From Limnohabitans sp. 103DPR2 (GTDB lineage: Bacteria; Pseudomonadota; Gammaproteobacteria; Burkholderiales; Burkholderiaceae_C), in NCBI RefSeq assembly GCF_001412575.1, contig NZ_CP011834.1:2294001-2358000 (forward strand): a stretch of 64,000 nt of DNA, given 5' to 3'. Under the pieces are notes generated by a model. The model was not told the DNA's origin. It worked only from the letters and a program-made list of their open reading frames with translations, and made no database searches. This document shows positions 53,642-62,590 of the stretch, one piece after another. Within the stretch, counting starts at the first letter, position 1. Every line of letters begins with the position of its first letter. The position numbers and the translations under genes are program-made.

Positions 53642-53670
53642 CTGGCAGGTTCAAAAGACCTGTTTATAAT
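53642..53670 (+). promoter_or_regulatory. Promoter of the glycine riboswitch/gcv operon
   Basis: CTGGCA (53642-53647, 4 of 6) and TATAAT (53665-53670) are 17 nt apart, which puts the start near 53677, at the first base of aptamer 1. The small hairpin CAGGT/ACCTG between them may also end the ETF-QO transcript. Confidence 0.6.
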
Positions 53671-53675
53671 TTGAG

Positions 53676-53942
53676 CCGTCAGGAGAGTGCAGGCTTGTAA
53701 AAGACTGCCACCGAAGGCGCAGGAAATTTTTATATTTCTGAACGCTCAGGTACCCAGGACTGACAAACGTTGTTAACTTTGTTTAGCAACGCATCCTCAC
53801 TGGAGAGAGAGGGCGGACCATCCGGTCGAACCCTCCACCGAAGGCGCAACCCGCAGTGAGTCTTTCCCCCGAAAGACACAACCGGCGAATCGCTCAGGTA
53901 AAGCGGACAGCGAGGGCAACCCATGATTTCGGTCATGGTTTT
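53676..53942 (+). promoter_or_regulatory. Tandem glycine riboswitch with terminator-like platform
   Basis: There are two aptamers in series. The first (about 53676-53765) has GGAGAG, CACCGAAGGCGCA and CGCTCAGGTACC; the second (about 53795-53915) has TGGAGAGAGGGCGG, CACCGAAGGCGCA and CGCTCAGGTAAAG. These are the conserved glycine-binding blocks, each twice. A hairpin CCATGA-TTTCGG-TCATGG followed by TTTTACTTT (53921-53942) is a likely regulatory terminator. Glycine binding should allow gcvTHP expression, as in other gcvT riboswitches. Confidence 0.93.
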
Positions 53943-53964
53943 ACTTTGCCCTTGGAGAATTGAA

Positions 53965-55092
53965 TTGTCCGCTGACACCGCTTTGCTCAACACCCCCCTT
54001 AATGCTTTGCACATCGAACTTGGCGCACGCATGGTGCCCTTTGCGGGCTACAGCATGCCTGTTCAATACCCCATGGGTTTGATGGCAGAGCACCATCACA
54101 CACGCGCCGAAGCGGGCTTGTTTGATGTGTCGCACATGGGTCAATTGCGTTTGGTCGGTCCCGATGCTGCTGCGGCATTTGAATCCTTGATGCCTGTCGA
54201 TGTAATCGATTTGCCAGTGGGCAAGCAGCGCTATGGCTTGCTGCTCACCGACGAAGGCACCATCATTGACGACTTGATGTTTGTGAACCGTGGCACCGAT
54301 ATTTTTGTGATTGTGAACGGTGCATGCAAAGCGGGCGACATTGCGCACATTCAAGCGCGCATTGGTTCGCGTTGCAAAGTCATTCCCATGCCCGAGCGCG
54401 CCCTCTTGGCTTTGCAAGGTCCTAAAGCGGTTGATGCTTTGTCACGCATGGTGCCAGGCGTTGAAAAGTTGGTGTTCATGACTGGCGCAGCGTTTGAATG
54501 GCAAGGTGCGGATCTGTTCATCACACGCTCTGGCTATACCGGTGAAGATGGCTTTGAAATTTCTGTCGGCAACACCGAAGTGGATGCGTTCGCCCGCGCT
54601 TTGTTAGCGCAAGTGGAAGTGAAGCCCATTGGTTTGGGTGCTCGCAATTCCCTGCGCCTCGAAGCGGGATTGTGTTTGTATGGCAACGACATCGACACCA
54701 CCACCACACCCATCGAAGCAGGTCTCAACTGGGCCATTCAAAAAGTACGTCGCACAGGCGGCGCACGCGCTGGCTGTTTCCCTGGTGCCACCATCGTGTT
54801 GGGCCAATTGGATGGCACGCATCCCCTGACTCGCAAACGTGTGGGTTTGATTGCGCAAGAACGTGTGCCCGTTCGCGAACATGTGGAACTGCAAAGCTTG
54901 CAGGGCGTCAAGATCGGTGAAGTGTCCAGTGGTTTGCTAGGTCCCACCGCCAATGTGCCTGTGGCCATGGGGTATGTGGACGCAGCCAATGCTGCAATGG
55001 GCACGGTTGTGAATGCCATGGTGCGCGGCAAAGCTGTGCCCATGACGGTCAGTGCCATGCCTTTTGTTCCCAATCGTTATTACCGCGGCTAA
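53965..55092 (+). CDS. gcvT: Glycine cleavage system aminomethyltransferase (T protein)
   Basis: The product has 375 residues. It has LGARMVPFAGYSMPVQYP, VSHMGQLRLVGPDAA, the folate-binding region and GYTGEDGFEIS. It moves the methylene group from the lipoyl arm of GcvH to tetrahydrofolate, releasing ammonia. TTG 53965 is the likely start: GGAGA lies 6 nt upstream and the family N-terminus begins there; the frame upstream runs into the riboswitch hairpin. Confidence 0.94.
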   Translation: MSADTALLNTPLNALHIELGARMVPFAGYSMPVQYPMGLMAEHHHTRAEAGLFDVSHMGQLRLVGPDAAAAFESLMPVDVIDLPVGKQRYGLLLTDEGTIIDDLMFVNRGTDIFVIVNGACKAGDIAHIQARIGSRCKVIPMPERALLALQGPKAVDALSRMVPGVEKLVFMTGAAFEWQGADLFITRSGYTGEDGFEISVGNTEVDAFARALLAQVEVKPIGLGARNSLRLEAGLCLYGNDIDTTTTPIEAGLNWAIQKVRRTGGARAGCFPGATIVLGQLDGTHPLTRKRVGLIAQERVPVREHVELQSLQGVKIGEVSSGLLGPTANVPVAMGYVDAANAAMGTVVNAMVRGKAVPMTVSAMPFVPNRYYRG

Positions 55093-55104
55093 ATAGCACC
55101 CAAC

Positions 55105-55151
55105 AATTGTGATCTGACCCCGATAATTAATGTTGATCTGACCCCAATTAA
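55105..55151 (-). repeat. Dispersed 27-nt repeat, tandem pair (copies 8 and 9)
   Basis: Two direct copies on the minus strand: a shortened one (55105-55124, containing GATCTGACCCC) and a full one (55125-55151, from AATTAATG to CCCCAATTAA). They fill most of the 78-nt gap between gcvT and gcvH, inside what should be one operon. The gcvT stop (55090-55092) lies 12 nt outside, so here the repeat does not supply the stop. Confidence 0.88.
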
Positions 55152-55170
55152 TTTATTCAAGGAGAGAAAA

Positions 55171-55542
55171 ATGAGTTTGAAGTACACCGAAGAGCACGAG
55201 TGGATCAAGGTTGAAGGCGATGTGGCCACTGTGGGCATTACGCACCATGCGCAAGACGCTTTGGGTGATGTGGTGTTTGTGGAGTTGCCAGAAGTTGGCA
55301 GTAGCTTTGAACAGAAAGCTGTGGCTGGCGTGGTCGAGTCTGTGAAGGCTGCAGCCGATGTGTACATGCCCATCAGCGGTGAAATTACAGAAGTGAACGA
55401 AGCCCTGCGTGAAGATCCCTCTTTGGCCAATACCGATCCCCTGGGTGCCGGTTGGTTCTTCAAAGTGAAGTTGTCAGATGCATCTCAAGTGAATGCGTTG
55501 TTGGACGAAACAGCGTACACAGCGTTTGCGGCATCCCACTGA
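55171..55542 (+). CDS. gcvH: Glycine cleavage system H protein
   Basis: The product has 123 residues. [17 protein letters not shown] contains the Lys that carries lipoate. GcvH shuttles the aminomethyl group between GcvP and GcvT. AAGGAGAG lies 7 nt before the ATG, right after the tandem repeat pair. gcvP follows after about 60 nt. Confidence 0.97.
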   Translation: MSLKYTEEHEWIKVEGDVATVGITHHAQDALGDVVFVELPEVGSSFEQKAVAGVVESVKAAADVYMPISGEITEVNEALREDPSLANTDPLGAGWFFKVKLSDASQVNALLDETAYTAFAASH

Positions 55543-55601
55543 AATCTGAATTGAAACTTTGTTGCTTGTATTGATCGAACTTTGCGTTTGAAAGCCCTAC
55601 C

Positions 55602-58505
55602 ATGTTGATGTCATCTGCCACCCCTTTAAGCCAACTCGAAAACGACAGTGAATTCATTGCACGCCACATTGGCATCAGTGAAGCAGATGAGCATCACATG
55701 TTGTCCGTCATTGGTGTGGCATCTAGGCGTGCTTTGATTGAAAGCATCGTGCCAGCTTCGATTGCGCGCAGCCAAGCCATGAAGTTGCCTGCGCCAGTGA
55801 CTGAAGCCAGCGCATTGGCAGAGCTCAAAGCCATGGCGCAACAAAACAAGATTCTCAAAAGTTTCATTGGCCAGGGCTATTACGGCAATCACACACCCGG
55901 CGTGATCCTTCGCAACATTTTGGAAAACCCAGCCTGGTACACGGCCTACACGCCCTACCAAGCCGAGATCAGCCAAGGCCGCATGGAAGCTTTGGTGAAT
56001 TTCCAAACCATGGTCTGCGATTTAACGGCCATGCCCATTGCCAATGCCTCCATGCTGGACGAAGCCACAGCAGCTGCCGAAGCCATGACCCTGGCCAAAC
56101 GATCGGTCAAATCCAAAAGCAACAACATCATTGTGGCGGGCGATTGCCATCCGCAAACGATTGAGGTGATTCAAACACGTGCTGCGCCATTGGGCTTGAA
56201 TGTGTTGGTGGGCTTTGCGCCTGAGTTGATGAAGCAACACGACTACTTTGCAGTGGTCGCGCAGTACCCTTCCACAGCGGGCATGATTCACGATTTGAAA
56301 GATGTCATTGCACAGGCCCACGCTGCGCAAGCCGCCTTTATCGTTGCCGCAGATTTGTTGGCCCTCACCTTGGTCACACCCCCCGGCGAATTGGATGCCG
56401 ACATTGTGGTGGGCACCACCCAACGTTTTGGCATGCCCATGGGCGCCGGTGGCCCGCACGCAGCTTACCTTGCGTGTCGTGACGATTTCAAACGCTCCAT
56501 GCCTGGCCGCTTGGTGGGCGTGAGTGTCGACGCACATGGCAACCCAGCCTATCGCTTGGCTTTGCAAACCCGCGAGCAACACATTCGCCGCGAAAAAGCC
56601 ACCTCCAACATTTGCACGGCACAGGTCTTGCCCGCCGTGGTGGCCAGCATGTACGCTGTGTATCACGGTCCCGTCGGTTTGAAGCGCATCGCGCAACGCG
56701 TGGCCAGTTACACAGCCGTTTTGGCAGAGGGCTTAGAACAACTGGGTTGCAAATTGGCGCACAAATCTGCGTTCGACACTTTGCAAGTGATCACCGGCGC
56801 ACGCACAGATGCCGTGTTACAAAAAGCCTTGCTCAAAGGCATGAACCTTCGCAAGCTCTCAGCCGACAGCATTGCCGTGTCTTTGGACGAAACCACAACG
56901 CGCAACGATATTGAAGCCCTTTGGTCTAGCTTTGCAGAAGGTGGCCAAGCCCTGCCCGACTGGACACCTTTTGAGAAGGGTCGCGCCAGCCTCATTCCTA
57001 CTGGCTTGCGACGCACCAGTGCGTACCTCACGCACCCTGTGTTCAATCGTTATCACTCCGAAACAGGCATGCTGCGCTACATCCGCCAGTTGAGCGACAA
57101 AGATTTGGCCCTCGATCGCAGCATGATTCCGCTGGGCTCTTGCACCATGAAGCTCAATGCCACCAGCGAGATGATTCCCATCACGTGGCCTGAGTTTGCC
57201 AACGTGCACCCCTTCGCACCCGCCGATCAACTCAAGGGCTATGCCCTGCTAGATGAACAGCTACGCGAGTGGTTGTGCCAAGCCACCGGCTACGCAGGCA
57301 TCAGCTTACAACCCAACGCAGGCTCACAAGGTGAATACGCTGGCTTGTTGGTCATCAAAGCTTTCCACGAAGCCAAGGGCCAAGGCCATCGCAACATCTG
57401 CCTCATCCCCTCCAGCGCCCACGGCACCAATCCCGCAAGCGCTCAAATGGCGGGTATGCAAGTGGTCGTGACGGCTTGCGATGCGCAAGGCAATGTCGAC
57501 ATGGCGGACCTCCAAGCCAAGTGTGAACAGCACAGCGCCAATTTGGCGGCGGTCATGATCACCTACCCCAGCACGCATGGTGTTTTTGAAACGCAAGTCA
57601 AAGCGCTGTGCGAACTGGTACACCAACACGGCGGCCGCGTTTATGTGGACGGCGCCAACATGAATGCGCTGGTGGGCGTTGCAGCGCCTGGCGAATTTGG
57701 CGGCGATGTGAGCCACCTCAACTTGCACAAAACATTCTGCATTCCGCACGGCGGTGGCGGCCCAGGTGTAGGCCCTGTTTGTGTGGTCGAAGATTTGGTC
57801 CCTTACCTGCCAGGTCATGCCACCGGCGGCTTGAAAGTCAACGGCGTAGGTGCTGTGTCTGCGGCGCCTTTGGGCAATGCTGCCGTGCTGCCCATCAGCT
57901 GGATGTATTGCCGCATGATGGGCGCAGAAGGTTTGAAGCACGCCACAGAAGCCGCCATCTTGGCTGCCAACTACATCAGCCAACGCCTGGCAGATCACTA
58001 CCCAACGCTTTATGCCAGCGTCGGCGCCAACGGCAAAGCGGGTCACGTGGCCCACGAGTGCATTTTGGATTTGCGCGGCTTGAAAGAGACCAGCGGCGTG
58101 ATGGCCGAAGACGTGGCCAAGCGCTTGATGGACTATGGCTTCCACGCACCGACACTTTCCTTCCCAGTGGCCAACACTCTCATGGTGGAACCAACCGAAA
58201 GCGAAACCCTGGAAGAGCTTGATCGCTTCATCGACGCCATGATTGCGATTCGCAACGAAGTGCGCCAAATTGAAAACGGCGATTGGCCACAAGACAACAA
58301 CCCCCTCAAGCATGCACCGCACACAGCCGCCAGTTTGATGGCCGCAGATTGGAACCGTCCTTATTCGCGCGAAGTGGGTGCTGCGCAAGCAGGACGCCCA
58401 TTGAGTAGCGTGAAGTACTGGCCGCAAGTGGGCCGTGTGGACAACGTTTACGGTGATCGCAACCTGTTCTGCAACTGCGTGCCCATGAGCGACTACGCCT
58501 CATGA
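55602..58505 (+). CDS. gcvP: Glycine dehydrogenase (decarboxylating), P protein
   Basis: The product has 967 residues, the fused form with both halves. The N-terminal half has [15 protein letters not shown] and [18 protein letters not shown]; the C-terminal half has [17 protein letters not shown] with the PLP Lys. It decarboxylates glycine and loads GcvH. Third gene of the gcvTHP operon; its stop overlaps the acetyltransferase gene. Confidence 0.97.
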   Translation: MLMSSATPLSQLENDSEFIARHIGISEADEHHMLSVIGVASRRALIESIVPASIARSQAMKLPAPVTEASALAELKAMAQQNKILKSFIGQGYYGNHTPGVILRNILENPAWYTAYTPYQAEISQGRMEALVNFQTMVCDLTAMPIANASMLDEATAAAEAMTLAKRSVKSKSNNIIVAGDCHPQTIEVIQTRAAPLGLNVLVGFAPELMKQHDYFAVVAQYPSTAGMIHDLKDVIAQAHAAQAAFIVAADLLALTLVTPPGELDADIVVGTTQRFGMPMGAGGPHAAYLACRDDFKRSMPGRLVGVSVDAHGNPAYRLALQTREQHIRREKATSNICTAQVLPAVVASMYAVYHGPVGLKRIAQRVASYTAVLAEGLEQLGCKLAHKSAFDTLQVITGARTDAVLQKALLKGMNLRKLSADSIAVSLDETTTRNDIEALWSSFAEGGQALPDWTPFEKGRASLIPTGLRRTSAYLTHPVFNRYHSETGMLRYIRQLSDKDLALDRSMIPLGSCTMKLNATSEMIPITWPEFANVHPFAPADQLKGYALLDEQLREWLCQATGYAGISLQPNAGSQGEYAGLLVIKAFHEAKGQGHRNICLIPSSAHGTNPASAQMAGMQVVVTACDAQGNVDMADLQAKCEQHSANLAAVMITYPSTHGVFETQVKALCELVHQHGGRVYVDGANMNALVGVAAPGEFGGDVSHLNLHKTFCIPHGGGGPGVGPVCVVEDLVPYLPGHATGGLKVNGVGAVSAAPLGNAAVLPISWMYCRMMGAEGLKHATEAAILAANYISQRLADHYPTLYASVGANGKAGHVAHECILDLRGLKETSGVMAEDVAKRLMDYGFHAPTLSFPVANTLMVEPTESETLEELDRFIDAMIAIRNEVRQIENGDWPQDNNPLKHAPHTAASLMAADWNRPYSREVGAAQAGRPLSSVKYWPQVGRVDNVYGDRNLFCNCVPMSDYAS

Positions 58506-58987
58506 GCACTTTACAAGTTCAACGCGTTGATTACCTCAACGAAAATGATGCAAAAGCACTGGTCTTTTTGCTCGACGCCTATGCGCAAGATCCGATGGGC
58601 GGCGGCGAGGCACTCAAGCAAGAGGCTACTGAGCGTTTGTGCGCAGACATGGCACGAATTCCAGGCGCTGCCAGTTTCATTGCTTGGTTAGACGGCCAAC
58701 CCATTGGCCTGATCAATTGCTTTGAAGGCTACTCCACCTTCAAAGCCAAGCCCTTGCTCAACGTGCACGACATTGCCGTCTTGGACGGTCACCGTGGCCA
58801 GGGTGTTGGCCAAGCGCTGCTTCAAGCCGCCGAAGCCCATGCCCTTTCGCGAGGCTGCTGCAAGCTCACCCTGGAGGTTTTAAGTGGCAACGCACCAGCC
58901 ATGCAAAGCTACAAACGCTTTGGTTTTGAACAATACGAACTCGATCCAGCTGCCGGACAAGCTCAATTCATGCAAAAGTGGCTGTAA
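58502..58987 (+). CDS. GNAT family N-acetyltransferase
   Basis: The product has 161 residues. The acetyl-CoA loop is in [22 protein letters not shown] and the fold ends [14 protein letters not shown]. Its substrate is unknown. ATG 58502 overlaps the gcvP stop (ATGA), so it may be the last gene of the glycine-induced operon. Confidence 0.88.
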   Translation: MSTLQVQRVDYLNENDAKALVFLLDAYAQDPMGGGEALKQEATERLCADMARIPGAASFIAWLDGQPIGLINCFEGYSTFKAKPLLNVHDIAVLDGHRGQGVGQALLQAAEAHALSRGCCKLTLEVLSGNAPAMQSYKRFGFEQYELDPAAGQAQFMQKWL

Positions 58988-58999
58988 AGTCACGGGTGC

Positions 59000-60958
59000 A
59001 TGAACCCCTCACCGAATTCAAAGCCTTTTAGCGTCTTAAGCGTCATCCCCCCGATGACGCAGCTCAACACGCCCTACCCGTCGACGGCCTATCTGACGGG
59101 CTTTTTACGTTCGCGCGGGGTGGCTGCAACACAAGAAGATTTGGCCCTCAAGCTGGTCTTGAATTTGTTCACGCCACATGGCATGGCGCAAATTCGCGAC
59201 AAAGCACTCTTGCTGCCAGAAGCCAAGCGCAGTGCCAGCGTTAATTTTTTCTTGGATTTCTTTGAGCGCTACGAAAACACCATCGCCCCCACCATTGCTT
59301 TCTTGCAAGGCAAGGACAGCACCCTCAGCCACCGCATTGCAGGCAGAGGCTTCTTGCCCGAAGGGCCACGCTTTACAGCGCTGGACGCTTACGACGATGG
59401 CGAATCAGCCGACCCCTTGGCCTGGGCCTTTGGCGCCCTAGGTCAACAAGACCGTGCACGCCATTTGGCCACTTTGTACTTGAACGACTTGGCCGATGTG
59501 CTGCGCGACGCCGTCGACAGCCGTTTTGAATTTGTGCGTTATGGTGAATCCTTGGCGGGCAGCCAGGCCACGTTTGAGCCTTTGGCTGAAGCCTTGGCCG
59601 CACCGTTGACATTGATGGACGAGACACTGCAAGCACTCACCCTGAAGGCCATTGAACAGCATCAGCCGTCTTTGGTTCTGCTGTCCGCGCCCTTTCCTGG
59701 CGCGGTCTATGCCGCATTCCGAATTGCGCAGTGCATCAAGCAGCATCACCCGCACATTCACATTGCACTGGGCGGTGGTTTTGTGAACACCGAACTGCGC
59801 GAACTTACAGAGCCTCGCGTGTTTGACTTCGTCGACTTTGTGACCTTAGATTCTGGCGAACGTCCTTTGTTGGCCTTGCTTGAACATTTGCAAGGTCAGC
59901 GTGCTACAGGACGTTTGGTCAGAACCTTTGTTCGCAAACCAGACACTGGCACCGTTCAATTGATGAACTGGTCAGAACCCGATGTGCCCTTCGAAGAAGT
60001 GGGCACCGCCACTTGGGATGGCTTGCCTTTGAACGACTACTTGTCTTTGCTCGACATGCTCAACCCCATGCACCGATTGTGGAGCGATGGTCGTTGGAAC
60101 AAACTCACAGTTGCGCATGGTTGCTATTGGAAAAAATGCAGCTTCTGTGATGTCAGCCTCGACTACATCTCTCGCTACGAAACAGCTTCTGCCCAATTGC
60201 TGGTGGATCGAATTGAAACCATTGTGAAAGAAACCGGCCAAACAGGTTTTCACTTTGTCGACGAAGCCGCACCTCCCAAAGCCCTCAAAGCTTTGGCCGA
60301 AGAATTGATTCGCAGAAAGGTGCACATTTCTTGGTGGGGCAACATCCGATTTGAAAAAACCTTCACACCTGAATTGGCAGAATTGTTGGCCGAGAGTGGC
60401 TGCATCGCCATGTCGGGTGGCCTGGAAGTGGCCTCCGACCGCTTGCTCACGTTGATGAAAAAAGGCGTGTCAGTAGAACAGGTGGCGCAGGTCACGAAGG
60501 GCTTCTCAGAAGCAGGCATCTTGGTCCACGCCTACCTCATGTATGGCTTTCCAACCCAAACGGTGCAAGACACGGTGGATGCGTTGGAGTACGTGCGGCA
60601 GCTTTTTGAGAATGGCTGTATCCAAAGTGGCTTCTTCCATCGCTTTGCCTGTACCGTTCACTCCCCCGTGGGTTTGAATCCTGAAGACTACGGCATCGAA
60701 TTGATTCCCTTGCCGCCTGTTTCATTTGGCAAGAACGACATTGGCTTCATTGATCGCACGGGTGTTGACCATGACCTACTTGGCCTTGGTTTGAAGAAAG
60801 CCATCTACAACTTCATGCATGGCATTGGCTTGGAAGAAGATGTGCGCACATGGTTTCAAGATGCACTGATGGAACATGCAGGCGGTAAAGCCCCCGCCTT
60901 CAAGATTCCCAAGAGCACCGTTTCACGCCGTAAAATTGAACAAGCCTTAGGGCACTGA
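59000..60958 (+). CDS. B12-binding domain radical SAM protein
   Basis: The product has 652 residues. The N-terminal third looks like a cobalamin-binding Rossmann domain, with HPHIHIALGGGFVNTE and FDFVDFVTLDSGERPL, as in B12-dependent radical SAM proteins. The cluster motif is HGCYWKKCSFCDVS, that is Cx4Cx2C, not the usual Cx3Cx2C. After it come GFHFVDEAAPPKAL and SGGLEVASDRLLTLMKKG, typical of the radical SAM barrel. The reaction (methyl transfer or other) cannot be told. It starts 12 nt after the acetyltransferase gene. The end is convergent with the Rrf2 gene. Confidence 0.85.
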   Translation: MNPSPNSKPFSVLSVIPPMTQLNTPYPSTAYLTGFLRSRGVAATQEDLALKLVLNLFTPHGMAQIRDKALLLPEAKRSASVNFFLDFFERYENTIAPTIAFLQGKDSTLSHRIAGRGFLPEGPRFTALDAYDDGESADPLAWAFGALGQQDRARHLATLYLNDLADVLRDAVDSRFEFVRYGESLAGSQATFEPLAEALAAPLTLMDETLQALTLKAIEQHQPSLVLLSAPFPGAVYAAFRIAQCIKQHHPHIHIALGGGFVNTELRELTEPRVFDFVDFVTLDSGERPLLALLEHLQGQRATGRLVRTFVRKPDTGTVQLMNWSEPDVPFEEVGTATWDGLPLNDYLSLLDMLNPMHRLWSDGRWNKLTVAHGCYWKKCSFCDVSLDYISRYETASAQLLVDRIETIVKETGQTGFHFVDEAAPPKALKALAEELIRRKVHISWWGNIRFEKTFTPELAELLAESGCIAMSGGLEVASDRLLTLMKKGVSVEQVAQVTKGFSEAGILVHAYLMYGFPTQTVQDTVDALEYVRQLFENGCIQSGFFHRFACTVHSPVGLNPEDYGIELIPLPPVSFGKNDIGFIDRTGVDHDLLGLGLKKAIYNFMHGIGLEEDVRTWFQDALMEHAGGKAPAFKIPKSTVSRRKIEQALGH

Positions 60959-60964
60959 AAAAAT

Positions 60965-61480
60965 TCAAGCGTGCGTGAGTTGCATGAACTTCGACAGGTC
61001 GAACACCGAGTTGGGTGCAACCGGCATCAAGCCTTTGGGCAAGGGCTTGAAGTTGAACGGTAAATTGTTCACTTTTTGAACCTGCGAATTAGCGGGCACC
61101 GCACTGACCAGCGCACTCAATGAGAAGTTTTTCAAAAAGTCCTGTTCAATTCTCAAATACTCTTCGTACAAGAGATCAACTGCCACTGTCTCGGTACTGG
61201 GTCTCTTTTCGTGATCAGATGGGTCATTGATTTCGAAGCACTTCACAACGTCCCATGCCGTCAAGGTTTGCAAATCTCTCTTCAACTGGTAACCGCCGCC
61301 AGGTCCCCTTGAAGCTTGCAACAAGTCGTTTTGCTTCAAGACTTTGACCAAGCTTTCTGTGTAAGACACAGACAATTCTAGAAATTGGGCAATGCTGGCC
61401 ACAGTGACCGACCTATGGGCCGGTGTTTGAGCGACATGGGCCATGGCCAAAATGCCTTGATGAGCGCGTTGACTGAGCAT
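60965..61480 (-). CDS. Rrf2 family transcriptional regulator
   Basis: The product has 171 residues. The N-terminal winged helix matches Rrf2 (MLSQRAHQGILAMAHVAQ, VTVASIAQFLELSVSYTESLVKVLKQNDLL, SRGPGGGYQLKRD). The three-Cys cluster region of IscR is absent; only one Cys (VKCFEIND) is seen, so a normal Fe-S cluster is unlikely. It is divergent from the MerR-type gene across an AT-rich gap with repeated ATTCAATA motifs. Confidence 0.88.
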   Translation of the reverse strand: MLSQRAHQGILAMAHVAQTPAHRSVTVASIAQFLELSVSYTESLVKVLKQNDLLQASRGPGGGYQLKRDLQTLTAWDVVKCFEINDPSDHEKRPSTETVAVDLLYEEYLRIEQDFLKNFSLSALVSAVPANSQVQKVNNLPFNFKPLPKGLMPVAPNSVFDLSKFMQLTHA

Positions 61481-61496
61481 AGGACACCTTGTTTAG

Positions 61497-61590
61497 TTAT
61501 TGAACAGCTTTAATTTAGCATATCTATTCAATATCTCAGAAATACGCTTAAAATATTCAATATTACCTACTCAATACTTATTCATAAAAT
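61497..61590. promoter_or_regulatory. AT-rich divergent region with repeated TATTCAATAT boxes
   Basis: The gap between the Rrf2 and MerR-type genes contains TATTCAATAT at 61525-61534 and 61554-61563, the variant TACTCAATAC at 61568-61577, and an inverted relative TTATTGAACA at 61497-61506. The box is itself nearly palindromic (ATATTGAATA on the other strand). These are likely operators for one of the two flanking regulators. Confidence 0.5.
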
Positions 61591-61612
61591 ATTTTCTGAA
61601 CAGTCAGTTCCT

Positions 61613-62584
61613 ATGAATCTCCACAAAATTGGTGCTGTTTCAAGTTTAAGCGGGGTTCCCACGCCAACCCTGCGCATTTGGGAGGCGCGCTACCAATGCT
61701 TCTCACCTTTGAAAACTGCCAGCCGACATCGCTTGTATTCAGACGATGACGTTCTCAAAGCCACGCTCATGAAAAGACTCACAGAGCAAGGGCACAGCGT
61801 GAGCCAAATTGCTCAGAGCAGTTTGCAGGAACTCAATCAACTGGTCCAACAACATCAAGGTCTGGGACAACAGGCCAACGCGGCCAACAGGTCAACACCT
61901 TTTGCCACAGTTGCCATCGTGGGGTTGCCTTTGGCCAGTCGAGTGGAATCCAAAAGATTCACAGAACAGATGGCCCCTACTCAGCTGCGTATCTCCGACA
62001 TCTTTGGTTCGACTGAAGAGATGCTGCAGGCTCAGCTTCAAGAACAACCTGAATTGCTGCTCATTCAGTGCCACTCACTTCACGCAGGCGTGCAAGTGGA
62101 CATCCGTCGCTTGGTCGACAAAAGCCAAGCCTCACACGTCATCGTGCTTTACAGTTTTGGGCAAGCACCTGTGATTGAAAGCTTGAAGCAGTGGGGCATG
62201 ATTGTTCGCAGAGAGCCGCTGCCAGAGTCAGAGCTGAGTGAGTTGATATTGGCCACACTCAGGGTTGACTTGCCAAGCCCCATCAACCGGGGTGCTGAAC
62301 ATGCGGCGATTCCAGCTCGCAAATACGACGACATGGCCTTGATGCGCGTCACCGGCATCTCAACGCAAGTCTTGTGCGAATGCCCTAAGCACGTGGCCGA
62401 GCTGATCATGCAACTGGCCAGGTTTGAACAATACAGCCTCGATTGCCTGAACAAATCCAGTGAAGACGCACGCATTCATGCCCATCTGAGCGCCATTTCG
62501 GGTACGGCGCGCGCCATGTTTGAAGACGCCCTGGAAATGGTGGCACAGCACGAAGGCATTGACCTCCAGTCACTGGGAAATTAA
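61613..62584 (+). CDS. MerR family regulator with a B12-binding-like effector domain
   Basis: The product has 323 residues. The MerR helix-turn-helix is clear (HKIGAVSSLSGVPTPTLRIWEARYQCF, SRHRLYSDDDVLKATLMKRL). The region 95-205 looks like the Rossmann half of CarH/LitR (cobalamin-type) regulators, but no DxHxxG or Wx9EH motif for B12 is visible. The photolyase gene follows 6 nt later, as with CarH/LitR-type light regulators. Light sensing by this protein is inference, and with no cobalamin motif it may work through a partner. Confidence 0.82.
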   Translation: MNLHKIGAVSSLSGVPTPTLRIWEARYQCFSPLKTASRHRLYSDDDVLKATLMKRLTEQGHSVSQIAQSSLQELNQLVQQHQGLGQQANAANRSTPFATVAIVGLPLASRVESKRFTEQMAPTQLRISDIFGSTEEMLQAQLQEQPELLLIQCHSLHAGVQVDIRRLVDKSQASHVIVLYSFGQAPVIESLKQWGMIVRREPLPESELSELILATLRVDLPSPINRGAEHAAIPARKYDDMALMRVTGISTQVLCECPKHVAELIMQLARFEQYSLDCLNKSSEDARIHAHLSAISGTARAMFEDALEMVAQHEGIDLQSLGN

Positions 62585-62590
62585 CGCCCC

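Noticed and set aside
57324..58427. 367-codon minus-strand frame
   Set aside because: Antisense of gcvP; no recognisable domain.
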